Shown here piece by piece: positions 1-8,042 of a stretch of 64,000 nt of DNA (position 1 is its first letter; every line of letters begins with the position of its first letter). Both the position numbers and the translations under genes were made by a program. Source of the DNA: an uncultured Microbacterium sp. (GTDB lineage Bacteria; Actinomycetota; Actinomycetes; Actinomycetales; Microbacteriaceae); contig CAJYJO010000043.1 in assembly GCA_913774845.1 (NCBI GenBank), positions 61,564 through 125,563 of the forward strand. Direction: 5' to 3'. The notes under the pieces were generated by a model. It was not told the origin of the DNA, did not search any database, and saw only the letters and a list, made by a program, of their open reading frames with translations.

Positions 1-856
1 CCCCGTCGGACCCCGCGACGTCGCCTGCCACGGCGAGGCGCGTGGTGGCGGTGTCGGCGACGGTCGTGACACTGTCGGTCCCGTTGGCCGAGGCCAGGGC
101 GCTCACGGGCATGGTCATGCCGACGGTGAGAAGCCCGACGACGCCCATGACACCGACCGAGAACGACGTCGCCGCGACGCGGCGGACGGTACGGCGGGTG
201 CGGGGCGCGACCGGGAGGCCGGTGGCGACGGGCTCGGCGGGGGCGACGACGGCTGCGGGAGCCTGCACCGCGGTCTCACCGGTGAAGGCGAACAAGCGGG
301 CGGCGGAGGTGAACTCGTCGACGCTGTCGCGGTCGGTCGCCTCGTCGGCCTCGGTGTCGGGAGTGCCGGCATCCGGAGACTGCGCCTGGGGAAGCGACTC
401 GATCGCCGGAGCGGAGGCGGATTCGACGTCGGCGCTGTCGAGGATGACGGATGCCGCGGGCCGGCGACGCGAGCGACGGGTGACCGGGAGCGTGATCGGC
501 GAGGTCGGCAGCGCGACGGGCGTGGTCGCGACATCGACGTCGGCGCTCTGCAGGATGACGGCGACCTCGTCGGAACGGGTCTCGTCGACGACGGTGACGT
601 CGAGGGCGTCGGTGATCGGCTCGGCGGCGGGCGCCTCGTCGACCGGCAGGGTCGGCTCGATGGTCGCGGCGATCACCGTCTCGAGCACGGCGACGGCGAC
701 GTTCTCGACCATCTCGGGCTGGGCGGCCGAGTCGGCGTCGACGGGGGCGGGATCGGCCGCGCGGGGAGCGGGCTCATCGATCGTCGACGTGGCGGATTCG
801 CTGGCGGCACGACGGCGCATCTCGGCTCGGGTCAACCGGGGAGCGTTCTCGGTCAC
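1..856 (-). CDS. N-terminal part of a membrane-anchored or exported protein (C-terminus outside window)
   Basis: An open frame starts at GTG 856 (MTENAPRLTRAEMRRRA) and runs off the left edge, giving 285 codons. The first ~215 residues are acidic, Ala/Asp/Glu-rich and low complexity, with a recurring VIL-x-SADV motif seen twice. A basic stretch (RTRRTVRRVA) and one hydrophobic segment (SVGVMGVVGLLTVGMTMPVSALA) follow, which looks like a type II membrane anchor or internal signal peptide. Actinobacterial cell-wall hydrolases (M23, NlpC/P60, CHAP) are often built this way, but the catalytic domain would lie outside the window, so the class is only a guess. No good ribosome-binding site precedes the GTG. 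The real start and a ~200-nt leader remain open questions. Confidence 0.7.
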   Translation of the reverse strand, partial: MTENAPRLTRAEMRRRAASESATSTIDEPAPRAADPAPVDADSAAQPEMVENVAVAVLETVIAATIEPTLPVDEAPAAEPITDALDVTVVDETRSDEVAVILQSADVDVATTPVALPTSPITLPVTRRSRRRPAASVILDSADVESASAPAIESLPQAQSPDAGTPDTEADEATDRDSVDEFTSAARLFAFTGETAVQAPAAVVAPAEPVATGLPVAPRTRRTVRRVAATSFSVGVMGVVGLLTVGMTMPVSALASANGTDSVTTVADTATTRLAVAGDVAGSDG

Positions 857-1076
857 AGCGGAAGGGAGGGGGCGACGAGACCGCCGGGTCGGGGCGGGCT
901 CAGTCTCGAAGGGTTCTGACGGCAACGCGCGAGGGCTCTCGGATCGTGTCGCGCAGGGGCGACGGCTTCGGGCTTGGGGGCTTGGCCATTTCCGCAGGTT
1001 CGGGTCGCGGAAAATAACGAACTGGTAAACACCCTACCCCGGGCGGTCTGGGAAAGCCATGGGCGCGTTCCCAGAA

Positions 1077-1874
1077 TCAGCGGTCGTAGTCGAGCAGCGG
1101 CTCCAGACGGGCGAAGAACGCGGGGCTCGACGCGATGACCATGCCGTTGCCCGGGCGTCCTCCGGGGGCGCCGCCCACCCGTCCCCCGGCCTCCTCGACC
1201 AGGAGGACTCCGGCCGCGTGATCCCACGGGTGGGTGCCGCGTTCGTAATAGGCGTCGACCCGACCGGCGGCGACGGAGGCGAGATCGAGCGAGGCCGCAC
1301 CGATGCGCCGCACGTCGCGCGCGATCGGCATGACGCGGGAGAGCTGCGCGAGAGCGGGGCCGTGCGTCTCGGGGTCGTAACCGAAGCCGGTGGCGACGAG
1401 GCCACCGGCCTCGCCCACCTCGCTCACCGCGAGACGACGGTCGCCGAGCCACGCCCCGCCGTCGCGGGACGCGCGGAACAGCTCCCCCGTGACCGGGTTG
1501 TAGACGGCCCCGGCGAGCGCGGACCAGGCGGCCGTGTCGGCGTCGCCTGCGACGGCGGCGATGCTGACCGCCCACGCGGGGATGCCATAGGCGTAGTTGA
1601 CCGTGCCGTCGATCGGGTCGACGACCCAGGTGATGCCGCTCTCGCCCTGCTCCGCTCCCGATTCCTCGCCGAAGAAGCCGTCCCCCGGACGTTCGCGCGC
1701 GAGCTCGGCGCGGACGAACGCCTCGACCTCCCGGTCGGCGGCGGTGACGATGTCGGCGGCGGCGGACTTGGTCGCGGCGACCGTGACCCCCTCCTGACGA
1801 CGGCGGAGCGCCAGGTCTCCGGCCTCACGGGCGATGCGCGCGGCGATCTCGAGCAGTTCTGCGGCGAGGGTCAT
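1077..1874 (-). CDS. inositol monophosphatase family protein
   Basis: A 265-aa Mg-dependent sugar-phosphate phosphatase of the IMPase/SuhB/HisN superfamily. The metal-binding motifs are intact: GEES at residues 69-72, DPIDGTVNY at 86-94, and WDHAAG near residue 213. Substrate cannot be told from motifs; inositol-1-phosphate, histidinol phosphate and PAP are all possible. ATG 1874 is preferred over GTG 1883, because a TAGCGT -10 element lies 7 nt before the ATG and fits a leaderless transcript. The gene is divergent from the FAD oxidoreductase, with only 61 bp between the two start codons. Confidence 0.9.
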   Translation of the reverse strand: MTLAAELLEIAARIAREAGDLALRRRQEGVTVAATKSAAADIVTAADREVEAFVRAELARERPGDGFFGEESGAEQGESGITWVVDPIDGTVNYAYGIPAWAVSIAAVAGDADTAAWSALAGAVYNPVTGELFRASRDGGAWLGDRRLAVSEVGEAGGLVATGFGYDPETHGPALAQLSRVMPIARDVRRIGAASLDLASVAAGRVDAYYERGTHPWDHAAGVLLVEEAGGRVGGAPGGRPGNGMVIASSPAFFARLEPLLDYDR

Positions 1875-1935
1875 GGCATCCACGCTACTGCGCCACCCCC
1901 TCGGTCGAATCCATCGCGCTCGCTACCGTGAGGGC

Positions 1936-3519
1936 ATGACCGCTTCGGATTCTCGCCGGTACGACGTCGTCATCGTGGGGGGCGGGCACAACGCCCTCGT
2001 CTCCGCGGCCTACCTCGCCCGGTCGGGGCGTCGCGTGGTGGTGATCGAGAAGTCGGATGCCGTGGGCGGCGCCGCCGTGTCGGAACGGCCGTGGGCGGGG
2101 GTCGACGCCCGTGTGTCGCGATACTCGTACCTCGTCAGCCTGCTGCCGCAGGAGATCATCGACGACCTCGGCCTCCGCATCGACCTGCGTCGGCGGCGCT
2201 ACTCGTCCTATACGCCGGATCCATCCGACCCGTCGCGCGGGATCCTCGTCGACACCGAGGATGCCGAAGCCACCGCCGCCTCGTTCGCGCGCACCCTCGG
2301 CGACACCGGCGAGGCGGAGCGCTTCGCCGCGTTCGGGGAGCGTCTCGCTCCGCTGGCGCGCGCCGTCTTCCCGACGATGACCGAACCCCTGCCCACGGCC
2401 GACGAGCTGCGCGAACGCCTCGGCGACGACGAGCTGTGGGACGCCCTGACCACGCGCCCGCTCGGCGACCTGCTGCGCTCGTCGCTCGAGAGCGACCTCG
2501 CGCGCGGCATCGCCCTCACCGACGGCCTGATCGGCACCTTCGTTTCCTCCGACGACCCCTCCCTCGCCCAGAACCGCTGCTTCCTCTACCACGTGATCGG
2601 CGGCGGGACCGGGGATTGGGACGTCCCCGTCGGCGGCATGGGCGCCGTCACCGCCGAGCTGGAGCACGCCGCCCGCGAGGCCGGCGCCGAGATCGTGACC
2701 GGCGTCGAGGTCATCTCGATCTCGAGCGACGGCGACGTGCACACCATGACCGATCGCTCGGAGGTCTTCCACGGCGACCTCGTCCTGAGCGGCGTGGGTC
2801 GAGCCGTGCTCGACCGCCTGCTCTCCGCCGGGGGGAGCGCCCCCACCGGCGCGGAAGAACCCGAGGGCGCCCAGGTGAAGGTCAACATGCTGCTCTCTCG
2901 GCTCCCTCGCCTGCGTGACGAGTCGGTCACGCCCGAGGCCGCCTTCTCGGGCACGTTCCACGTGAACGAGACGATGACCCAATTGGATGCCGCACACGTC
3001 GCGGCCTCCGGAGGCCTCCTGCCCGAACCGCTCCCCGTCGAGATCTACTGCCACTCGCTGACCGACCCGTCGATCCTCGGGGAGGACCTGCGAGCCTCCG
3101 GCGCGCAGACCCTCACCATGTTCGGCCTGCAGGTGCCGCACCGGCTCATTCACGACACCGACCCCGTCGCCGCGGGCGCGCGGCTGCTCGCCGCCGCCCA
3201 GGCGTCGCTCGACAGCGTGCTCGCGGAACCGCTGCGCGACTGCATCCACCGCGCGCCCGACGGGCGCCTCTGCATCGAAGCGCACACCACCCGCGACCTC
3301 GAGGAGTCGCTCAACCTGGTCGGCGGCGACATCTTCCACGGCGAACTCTCGTGGCCCTGGCTCTCGGCGCCCGCCTCGACGCCCGCCGAACGCTGGGGCG
3401 TCGCGACCCCGCACTCGCGCGTGCTGCTGTGCGGCTCGAGCGCGCAGCGCGGCGGCGCCGTCAGCGGAATCGGCGGACACAACGCCGCGATGGCGGCGCT
3501 GGAGATCCTCGAGGGGTAG
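1936..3519 (+). CDS. phytoene desaturase-family FAD-dependent oxidoreductase
   Basis: A 527-aa flavoprotein. The Rossmann dinucleotide-binding motif VVIVGGGHNALVSAAYLA sits at residues 11-28, followed by the VVVIEKSDAVGGAA second strand typical of the CrtI/amine-oxidase superfamily. A C-terminal FAD motif (CGSSAQRGGAVSGIGGHNA) closes the fold. No carotenoid genes are adjacent, so a carotenoid substrate is not supported; many actinobacteria carry such NAD(P)/FAD oxidoreductases of unknown role. ATG 1936 is chosen because TACCGT at 1924-1929 lies 6 nt upstream and the homologous fold starts shortly after. An in-frame extension to 1834 would overlap the divergent gene. Confidence 0.88.
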   Translation: MTASDSRRYDVVIVGGGHNALVSAAYLARSGRRVVVIEKSDAVGGAAVSERPWAGVDARVSRYSYLVSLLPQEIIDDLGLRIDLRRRRYSSYTPDPSDPSRGILVDTEDAEATAASFARTLGDTGEAERFAAFGERLAPLARAVFPTMTEPLPTADELRERLGDDELWDALTTRPLGDLLRSSLESDLARGIALTDGLIGTFVSSDDPSLAQNRCFLYHVIGGGTGDWDVPVGGMGAVTAELEHAAREAGAEIVTGVEVISISSDGDVHTMTDRSEVFHGDLVLSGVGRAVLDRLLSAGGSAPTGAEEPEGAQVKVNMLLSRLPRLRDESVTPEAAFSGTFHVNETMTQLDAAHVAASGGLLPEPLPVEIYCHSLTDPSILGEDLRASGAQTLTMFGLQVPHRLIHDTDPVAAGARLLAAAQASLDSVLAEPLRDCIHRAPDGRLCIEAHTTRDLEESLNLVGGDIFHGELSWPWLSAPASTPAERWGVATPHSRVLLCGSSAQRGGAVSGIGGHNAAMAALEILEG

Positions 3520-3721
3520 GGCCGGGCGGATTCGTTCCGGCGTCGGGCGGGGTGGTCGCGGCGGCCTCTTCTGTCGCGAGGCGTGCTCACGGACGGCTCC
3601 GGCAGCAGCGGCGCGGTGATAAGCGTCACGCGGTCGAGGAGCGGTTTCGCACGGGGGTGAACTTTGCCACTCGGCGGGTGAATTCTTCCCCAGAATCGAA
3701 CATAGTTTCTAAACTAGAGCC

Positions 3722-5194
3722 ATGACTCGATCCGACCCACCACCCCCGTCAGACGACCCTCCCGAGAGGGCCCGGCTTCGTGCGCACGTCGACGACATCG
3801 GTCGGTTGACCGCGGAGCTCGCGCGGGTGCAGGCGACTCTCATCCGCCGTCGCGCCGAGGCCATGTCGATCGCCCTCGATCAGGTGGCGCGGTCGCGATC
3901 CCGCGCCTCTCGGGAACGCGAGATGCCGATCCGCTCGCTCGCGCTCGAGATCGGAGTGGCGACTCGAACGCACGACCTCACGGTGCAGAAGGAGCTCTCC
4001 GATGCGCACACGCTGACCCAGAAGTTCGCCGCCACGGTCGAGGCTCTGCACTCCGGACGCATCGGCCTGCGTCATGCCCACGCGATCCTCGAGACCGGCG
4101 TCGTGCTCGACGACGATGCCACGCGCCGCGGATGGGAGAGCGTGGTGCTGGTCCGAGCCAAACGCGACTCCCCCGGGCGCGTACGAGCCTTCGCGCGCGA
4201 GCTGGCCGAGAGCGTCCACCCGATGGGAATGTCGGTGCGCCATGCGCGAGCGGCCGAGGCGCGCGGGGTCAGCGTGCGCGACCTCGCCGACGGCATGGCC
4301 GAGCTGAGCGTCATCCTGCCCGCGACGGTGGCCTACGGCATCCGGGATCGCCTGCGGAGACAGGCCGCCGCGATCCGCGAGGCGACGATCGGCGACGCCG
4401 TCGCGCGAGCCGATGACACCGGGCGCACCGAGACGAACGGAGCGATGTCGCCTGCGCCCGCCCCGTCCGCCTCGCGGACATCACCCTTGGAGTCCACGCT
4501 CGATTCTGCGGGCGAGCTCCCCCACCCCGACGCGGGCGAACCCGCCGTCGTCGAGGATTCACGCACTCTCGCGCAGATCGGAGCCGATGTCTGCGCGGAC
4601 CTCCTCCTCACCGGCACGCCGGCGATCGACCCGACGACGCGCGAGAGCTGCCCCGGCGGCCTCGGCGCGATCCGCGGCCACGTGCAGATCACCGTGCCCG
4701 TTCTGACGCTGATGGGTCGGTCCGACGCGGGCGCATCGCTCGAGGGCCGATGTCCCGTCGATGCGACGACGGCCCGCGCCCTCGCGGGCAGCGCGGTCGG
4801 CTGGGACCGGGTGCTGTGCGAACCGGTCACCGGGACGGTCCTCGAGGTCGATCGCTACGCACCCACCAGCTCGCAGCGACGATTCCTTGCGGCGAGAGAC
4901 CGGCATTGCCGGGCACCCGGATGCCGCGCCCCCGCCGCACGCTGCCAGATCGACCACAACCACGAAGCGCAGCACGGCGGTCGCACACATCTGTGCAACC
5001 TCTGCCACTTCTGCGTCCGCCATCACACGCTCAAGACCGAGACCGAGTGGACCGTCGTTCAAGAGCGCGACGGGACGCTCCACTTCCGCAGCCCGCTCGG
5101 CCAGCGGATGCGAGAGGAGCCACCGCCCCGCGTGATGTTCCTGCCCGACGACATTCTGCAGAAGGAGCGGGCTGGTGCAGCGCCGCCCTTCTGA
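3722..5194 (+). CDS. DUF222 / HNH endonuclease signature protein
   Basis: A 490-aa protein of the multicopy actinobacterial DUF222-HNH family. The N-terminal two thirds are a helical DUF222 domain (repeated Arg/Glu-rich helices). A Pro/Ser-rich low-complexity linker sits at about residues 240-280. The C-terminal HNH fold has CRAPGCRAPAARC, IDHNHEAQHGG, NLCHFC and RHHTLK, retaining the Cys pairs and the His residues of a zinc-stabilised beta-beta-alpha-metal nuclease. The biological role of this family is unknown, and it may be linked to mobile elements. TAAACT at 3710-3715 followed by 6 nt and ATG suggests leaderless expression. Confidence 0.88.
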   Translation: MTRSDPPPPSDDPPERARLRAHVDDIGRLTAELARVQATLIRRRAEAMSIALDQVARSRSRASREREMPIRSLALEIGVATRTHDLTVQKELSDAHTLTQKFAATVEALHSGRIGLRHAHAILETGVVLDDDATRRGWESVVLVRAKRDSPGRVRAFARELAESVHPMGMSVRHARAAEARGVSVRDLADGMAELSVILPATVAYGIRDRLRRQAAAIREATIGDAVARADDTGRTETNGAMSPAPAPSASRTSPLESTLDSAGELPHPDAGEPAVVEDSRTLAQIGADVCADLLLTGTPAIDPTTRESCPGGLGAIRGHVQITVPVLTLMGRSDAGASLEGRCPVDATTARALAGSAVGWDRVLCEPVTGTVLEVDRYAPTSSQRRFLAARDRHCRAPGCRAPAARCQIDHNHEAQHGGRTHLCNLCHFCVRHHTLKTETEWTVVQERDGTLHFRSPLGQRMREEPPPRVMFLPDDILQKERAGAAPPF

Positions 5195-5830
5195 CGCCGA
5201 TGGGCGGGGCGGCCGCCACCTCGATCGAGATGAGGTCCTCGCCACAATGCCGAGAGCCGAGCAGCCCGTACCGAGCCCAGGGAGAGGGACCCGCCTGCCG
5301 TGGAACACCCCAGCCCGGACCATGGATCCACCGCGCCTCCAGCCAGAGCCACACGGTAGCGACCCGAAGCCACGGTTGCGCCCCTTTTTCCGCTGGCTTC
5401 ATGGGCCACCCCGCCCCCACCCGTTGCCGGTTGTGCACGCGTCCGCGACCCCACACGGCGTCGGCATCACCGGCCCCCACGCGCTGCCGTTTTCGCGCGC
5501 GTTCCGGCCGCCGTCCGTCAGGATCCGGCGCGCGCGCCGGCGGAAGGTCGCGCCGCCCGCCCCGAGCACGCCACGTTGGCGCGCGATTTCTCCGCACGAA
5601 CGCCGAACACACGGGTCACGCGGACCTCCCCGCACGAACGCCGAACACAGCGGGTCACGCGGACCTCTCCGCACGAACGTCAGCCCCAGCCAGCCGCCCA
5701 GGCCTCCCCGCCCGTCCACCGGCCACGGGCAGCCGCGTGCTCTTTCCGATCGGACGCGAGCCACAGCCGGCCACGCGGCCGCCTCGCACAAACGACGGCC
5801 GCAGGCATCCGCGCAACCCAGGGAACCCCG
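5195..5830. repeat. 636-bp intergenic region with degenerate repeats
   Basis: No frame on either strand reads like a protein. The stretch holds several repeat modules: a pair of imperfect ~60-bp units beginning GCCCCCAC at 5413 and 5473, and a 38-39-bp tandem repeat at 5592-5680 (listed separately). The composition is very GC-rich with runs of C. It separates the HNH gene from the convergent MocR gene. This resembles REP-type intergenic repeats rather than a decayed gene. Confidence 0.6.
5592..5680. repeat. tandem repeat, ~38-bp unit, two copies plus a partial third
   Basis: Copies begin at 5592, 5630 and 5669 with CCGCACGAACG. The first two continue CCGAACACA, then CGGGTCACGCGGACCTC, differing by a single inserted G and a C/T change. 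The third copy breaks off after 12 bp. The spacing is 38 then 39 bp. The repeat has no dyad strong enough to be a terminator. Related units may exist elsewhere in the genome. Confidence 0.75.
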
Positions 5831-7258
5831 CTACGCCCCGCTCCCCGCCCGCGCGCCGTGTCGACGCAACACGTCGATGATGTCGCCGATGGCCTCCATC
5901 AGCTCGAGGATCGACGGTTCGGCGTACCCGAAGACGATGCCCGCGGGAAGATCCGACGACTCCCCCGGCACCACATAGGAGGAGAGAGGTGCCACCCGGA
6001 TCCCGCGTCGCGCCACGTCATCGGCGACCGCCGATTCCGCGGTGGAGCCCGCGCCCGGCAGCACGGCGACGGCATGCAGTCCCCCGTCGGTGGCGAGCAG
6101 CTCCACGCCGTCCACTCCCGCGAACGCGTCCAGCAGCAGGCGCCGGCGGTGCCGGTAGTCCCGTCGCCGCCGCGCGGTGTGACGCGCGAGGGCGCCGTCC
6201 TCGAGGTACAGCGCGAGCGCTCGCTGCTGCACCTGCGACACCGGCGGGTCGAGATCGCTCCGCGCGCGGGCGATGGCGTCGCGCACAGCACCGGTCGCGA
6301 CGATCCATCCACACCGCAGCGACGGTGCGAGCACCTTCGAGAAGCTGCCGATCAGGACGACGCGCGCGGGGTCGAGGAGGTGGAGCGGGGGCAGCGGGGC
6401 GCGACCGTGCGGGAACTCGCTGTCGTAGTCGTCCTCCACGACGACCGCCCCCGTGCGCGCGGCCCACCGCAGAAGGCGTGCGCGGTCGGCGGCATCCAGG
6501 CGACTCCCCAGGGGGTAGTGGTGGTGCGGCGTGACGATCAGGACGTCGAGGTCGTCGTGCGCTTCCACGGCGTCGAGGTCCAGTCCGCGTCCGAGATGCA
6601 CGGGCACCGCCACCGCCTCGGCGCCGACGCGGTCGAGGATGCGTCGCACGCGGGGATATCCGGGGTTCTCGATGCCGACCCGCATCCGCGCCCCCGCGGT
6701 CGCGGGCCGCAGCGCGAGCAGCAGCAGGAGCATGGCGTCGCTGGTCCCGGCGGTCACGAGCACGTCGTCCCCGGTGACGTCGAGCCCCCGCGTGCGCGCG
6801 AGATGCGCGGCGATCTGCGCGCGCAGCCCCGGATCGCCGAGGACGTCGTCGACGTCGGCGTCGGGGAGTTCTCCGCTCGCCCTCCGCCACGTCGACCGCC
6901 ACGCGGCATCCACGATGCCCGAGACCCCCGGGCGCCCGGGCCGCAGGTCCACAGCCGACGCGACGGTCTCCGGTGCCGCGGCGCGAGGCGTCGCGCGTGC
7001 CCTCGGCGCACGTGCGACATCGGCCACGAGGGTGCCGCCCCCGGGTCGGGTGAGCAGGTATCCCTCCCCGGCGAGGATCTCGTAGGCGGCGACGACCGTG
7101 CCCCTCGCGACCCCGAGATCAGCGGCGAGGGCACGACTCGACGGCACGGCATCGCCTGCCCTCGCGCGCCCCGCGAGGATCGCGGCGCGAAGGCCGTGCG
7201 CGAGTTGCTCGTGCAGCGGTGACGGCGCGTCACGATCCAGGATGCCGAGGGAGATCAC
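5831..7258 (-). CDS. pdxR: MocR-type regulator (GntR HTH + class I aminotransferase domain), PdxR-like
   Basis: A 475-aa fusion. An N-terminal GntR winged helix (PLHEQLAHGLRAAILAGRARAG, PSSRALAADLGVARGTVVAAY) joins a ~350-aa fold-type-I aminotransferase domain with the PLP-lysine region SFSKVLAPSLRCGW and the VVVEDDYDSEF motif. MocR proteins sense PLP. PdxR activates vitamin B6 biosynthesis or salvage genes. Here it is divergent from a PNPOx-like flavin split-barrel gene, not from pdxST, so the exact target is uncertain. AGTGG-type direct repeats lie upstream at 7271-7286. The start is GTG 7258 with CAGACT 7 nt upstream. Confidence 0.82.
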   Translation of the reverse strand: MISLGILDRDAPSPLHEQLAHGLRAAILAGRARAGDAVPSSRALAADLGVARGTVVAAYEILAGEGYLLTRPGGGTLVADVARAPRARATPRAAAPETVASAVDLRPGRPGVSGIVDAAWRSTWRRASGELPDADVDDVLGDPGLRAQIAAHLARTRGLDVTGDDVLVTAGTSDAMLLLLLALRPATAGARMRVGIENPGYPRVRRILDRVGAEAVAVPVHLGRGLDLDAVEAHDDLDVLIVTPHHHYPLGSRLDAADRARLLRWAARTGAVVVEDDYDSEFPHGRAPLPPLHLLDPARVVLIGSFSKVLAPSLRCGWIVATGAVRDAIARARSDLDPPVSQVQQRALALYLEDGALARHTARRRRDYRHRRRLLLDAFAGVDGVELLATDGGLHAVAVLPGAGSTAESAVADDVARRGIRVAPLSSYVVPGESSDLPAGIVFGYAEPSILELMEAIGDIIDVLRRHGARAGSGA

Positions 7259-7270
7259 GACGCCGAGTCT

Positions 7271-7286
7271 GCCACTGGTCCACTCG
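7271..7286 (-). promoter_or_regulatory. candidate MocR/PdxR operator
   Basis: Read on the minus strand this is CGAGTGGACCAGTGGC, two AGTGG half-sites in direct orientation 7 bp apart, lying 12-28 bp upstream of the regulator's start and overlapping its likely promoter. Published actinobacterial PdxR sites contain an AGTGG core in direct repeat, so the match is in keeping with the family. The assignment is by eye. Confidence 0.45.
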
Positions 7287-7340
7287 ACACGACGAGAACC
7301 GGACTACGGCGTGGGCCGGTCGATCGCATGGAATCGAGGA

Positions 7341-8015
7341 ATGACCGACCTGCCCCTCACCCCCCTCACCCGCGTGCGCCGCGGCGCCCACCACCAGCGC
7401 ACCGACCGCGCGGCCCTCTACGAGGTGATCGACACGGCCCTGTCCGCCACGGTCGCGATCGTGCGCGACGACCGCCCGATCGCCCTCCCCGTGGGTATCG
7501 GCCGCGACGGCGACGACCTGCTCGTCCACGGTTCCACCGGGAGCGACTTCTTCCGACGCATCGCCGCGGGAGCCCCCGTCTGCGTGACGATCACGCACCT
7601 CATGGGCCTGAAGTACGCGCGCTCCCTGTTCGACAGCTCGATGCGGTATCGGTGCGCGGTGATCCACGCGGTGGCATCCGTCGTTCCTCCGGACGAGAAG
7701 GAAGCGGCCCTGCTCGCCCTGAGCGAGCACCTCATGCCGGGACGCAGCGTCGACGTACGTCCGATGACCGCGCGCGAGATCGCTGCGACGATGGTGCTGC
7801 GCGTGCCCCTCGCCGAGGCGAGCGTGAAGGACAACGCCGGTTCCCTCGTCGAGGTCGACGACGACGGGGAGGACCGCTCCGTCTGGGCCGGGATGCTGCC
7901 GCTCCGCGTGGTCGCGGGCGACCCCGTCACGTCGCCGCAGACGATGGCGGGAACGCCGGTGCCGGAGTCGGTCCGTCGGGCAGCGCGCCGCGTCGAGGCT
8001 ACGGGCAGGGTCTGA
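7341..8015 (+). CDS. pyridoxamine 5'-phosphate oxidase family protein
   Basis: A 224-aa FMN-binding split-barrel protein starting MTDLPLTPLTRVRRGAHHQR. The beta-barrel core includes ALYEVIDTALSATVAIVRDDRPIALPVGIGRDGDDLLVHGSTGSDFFRRIAAGAPVCVTITHL-type strands. It belongs to the broad PNPOx-like/nitroimidazole-resistance group rather than true PdxH: it lacks the PdxH C-terminal signature and has an unrelated tail. Its divergence from a MocR regulator suggests PLP-linked control. ATG 7341 follows GAGGA closely. The upstream in-frame extension lies inside the divergent gene and is rejected. Confidence 0.82.
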   Translation: MTDLPLTPLTRVRRGAHHQRTDRAALYEVIDTALSATVAIVRDDRPIALPVGIGRDGDDLLVHGSTGSDFFRRIAAGAPVCVTITHLMGLKYARSLFDSSMRYRCAVIHAVASVVPPDEKEAALLALSEHLMPGRSVDVRPMTAREIAATMVLRVPLAEASVKDNAGSLVEVDDDGEDRSVWAGMLPLRVVAGDPVTSPQTMAGTPVPESVRRAARRVEATGRV

Positions 8016-8042
8016 GGAAACGGCCCCGCCCTCCCGTCGCAC

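Noticed and set aside
42-1028. Long plus-strand frame over the left edge
   Set aside because: It is the complement of a better minus-strand frame with natural amino-acid usage (MTENAPRLTRAEM...). The plus frame is dominated by Ser/Thr/Ala/Gly from GC-rich antisense codons.
857-1076. c-di-AMP riboswitch (ydaO) upstream of the first gene
   Set aside because: Only CCCAAGCCCGA resembles the consensus. The GGGGGACCC and CAGCTAACC blocks are not found, so it is listed only as a weak lead.
5174-5980. Plus-strand 267-aa frame across the 5.2-5.8 kb gap
   Set aside because: It is rich in Pro/Arg/His, built from the tandem repeats, and overlaps the end of the MocR gene. No domain or start signal.
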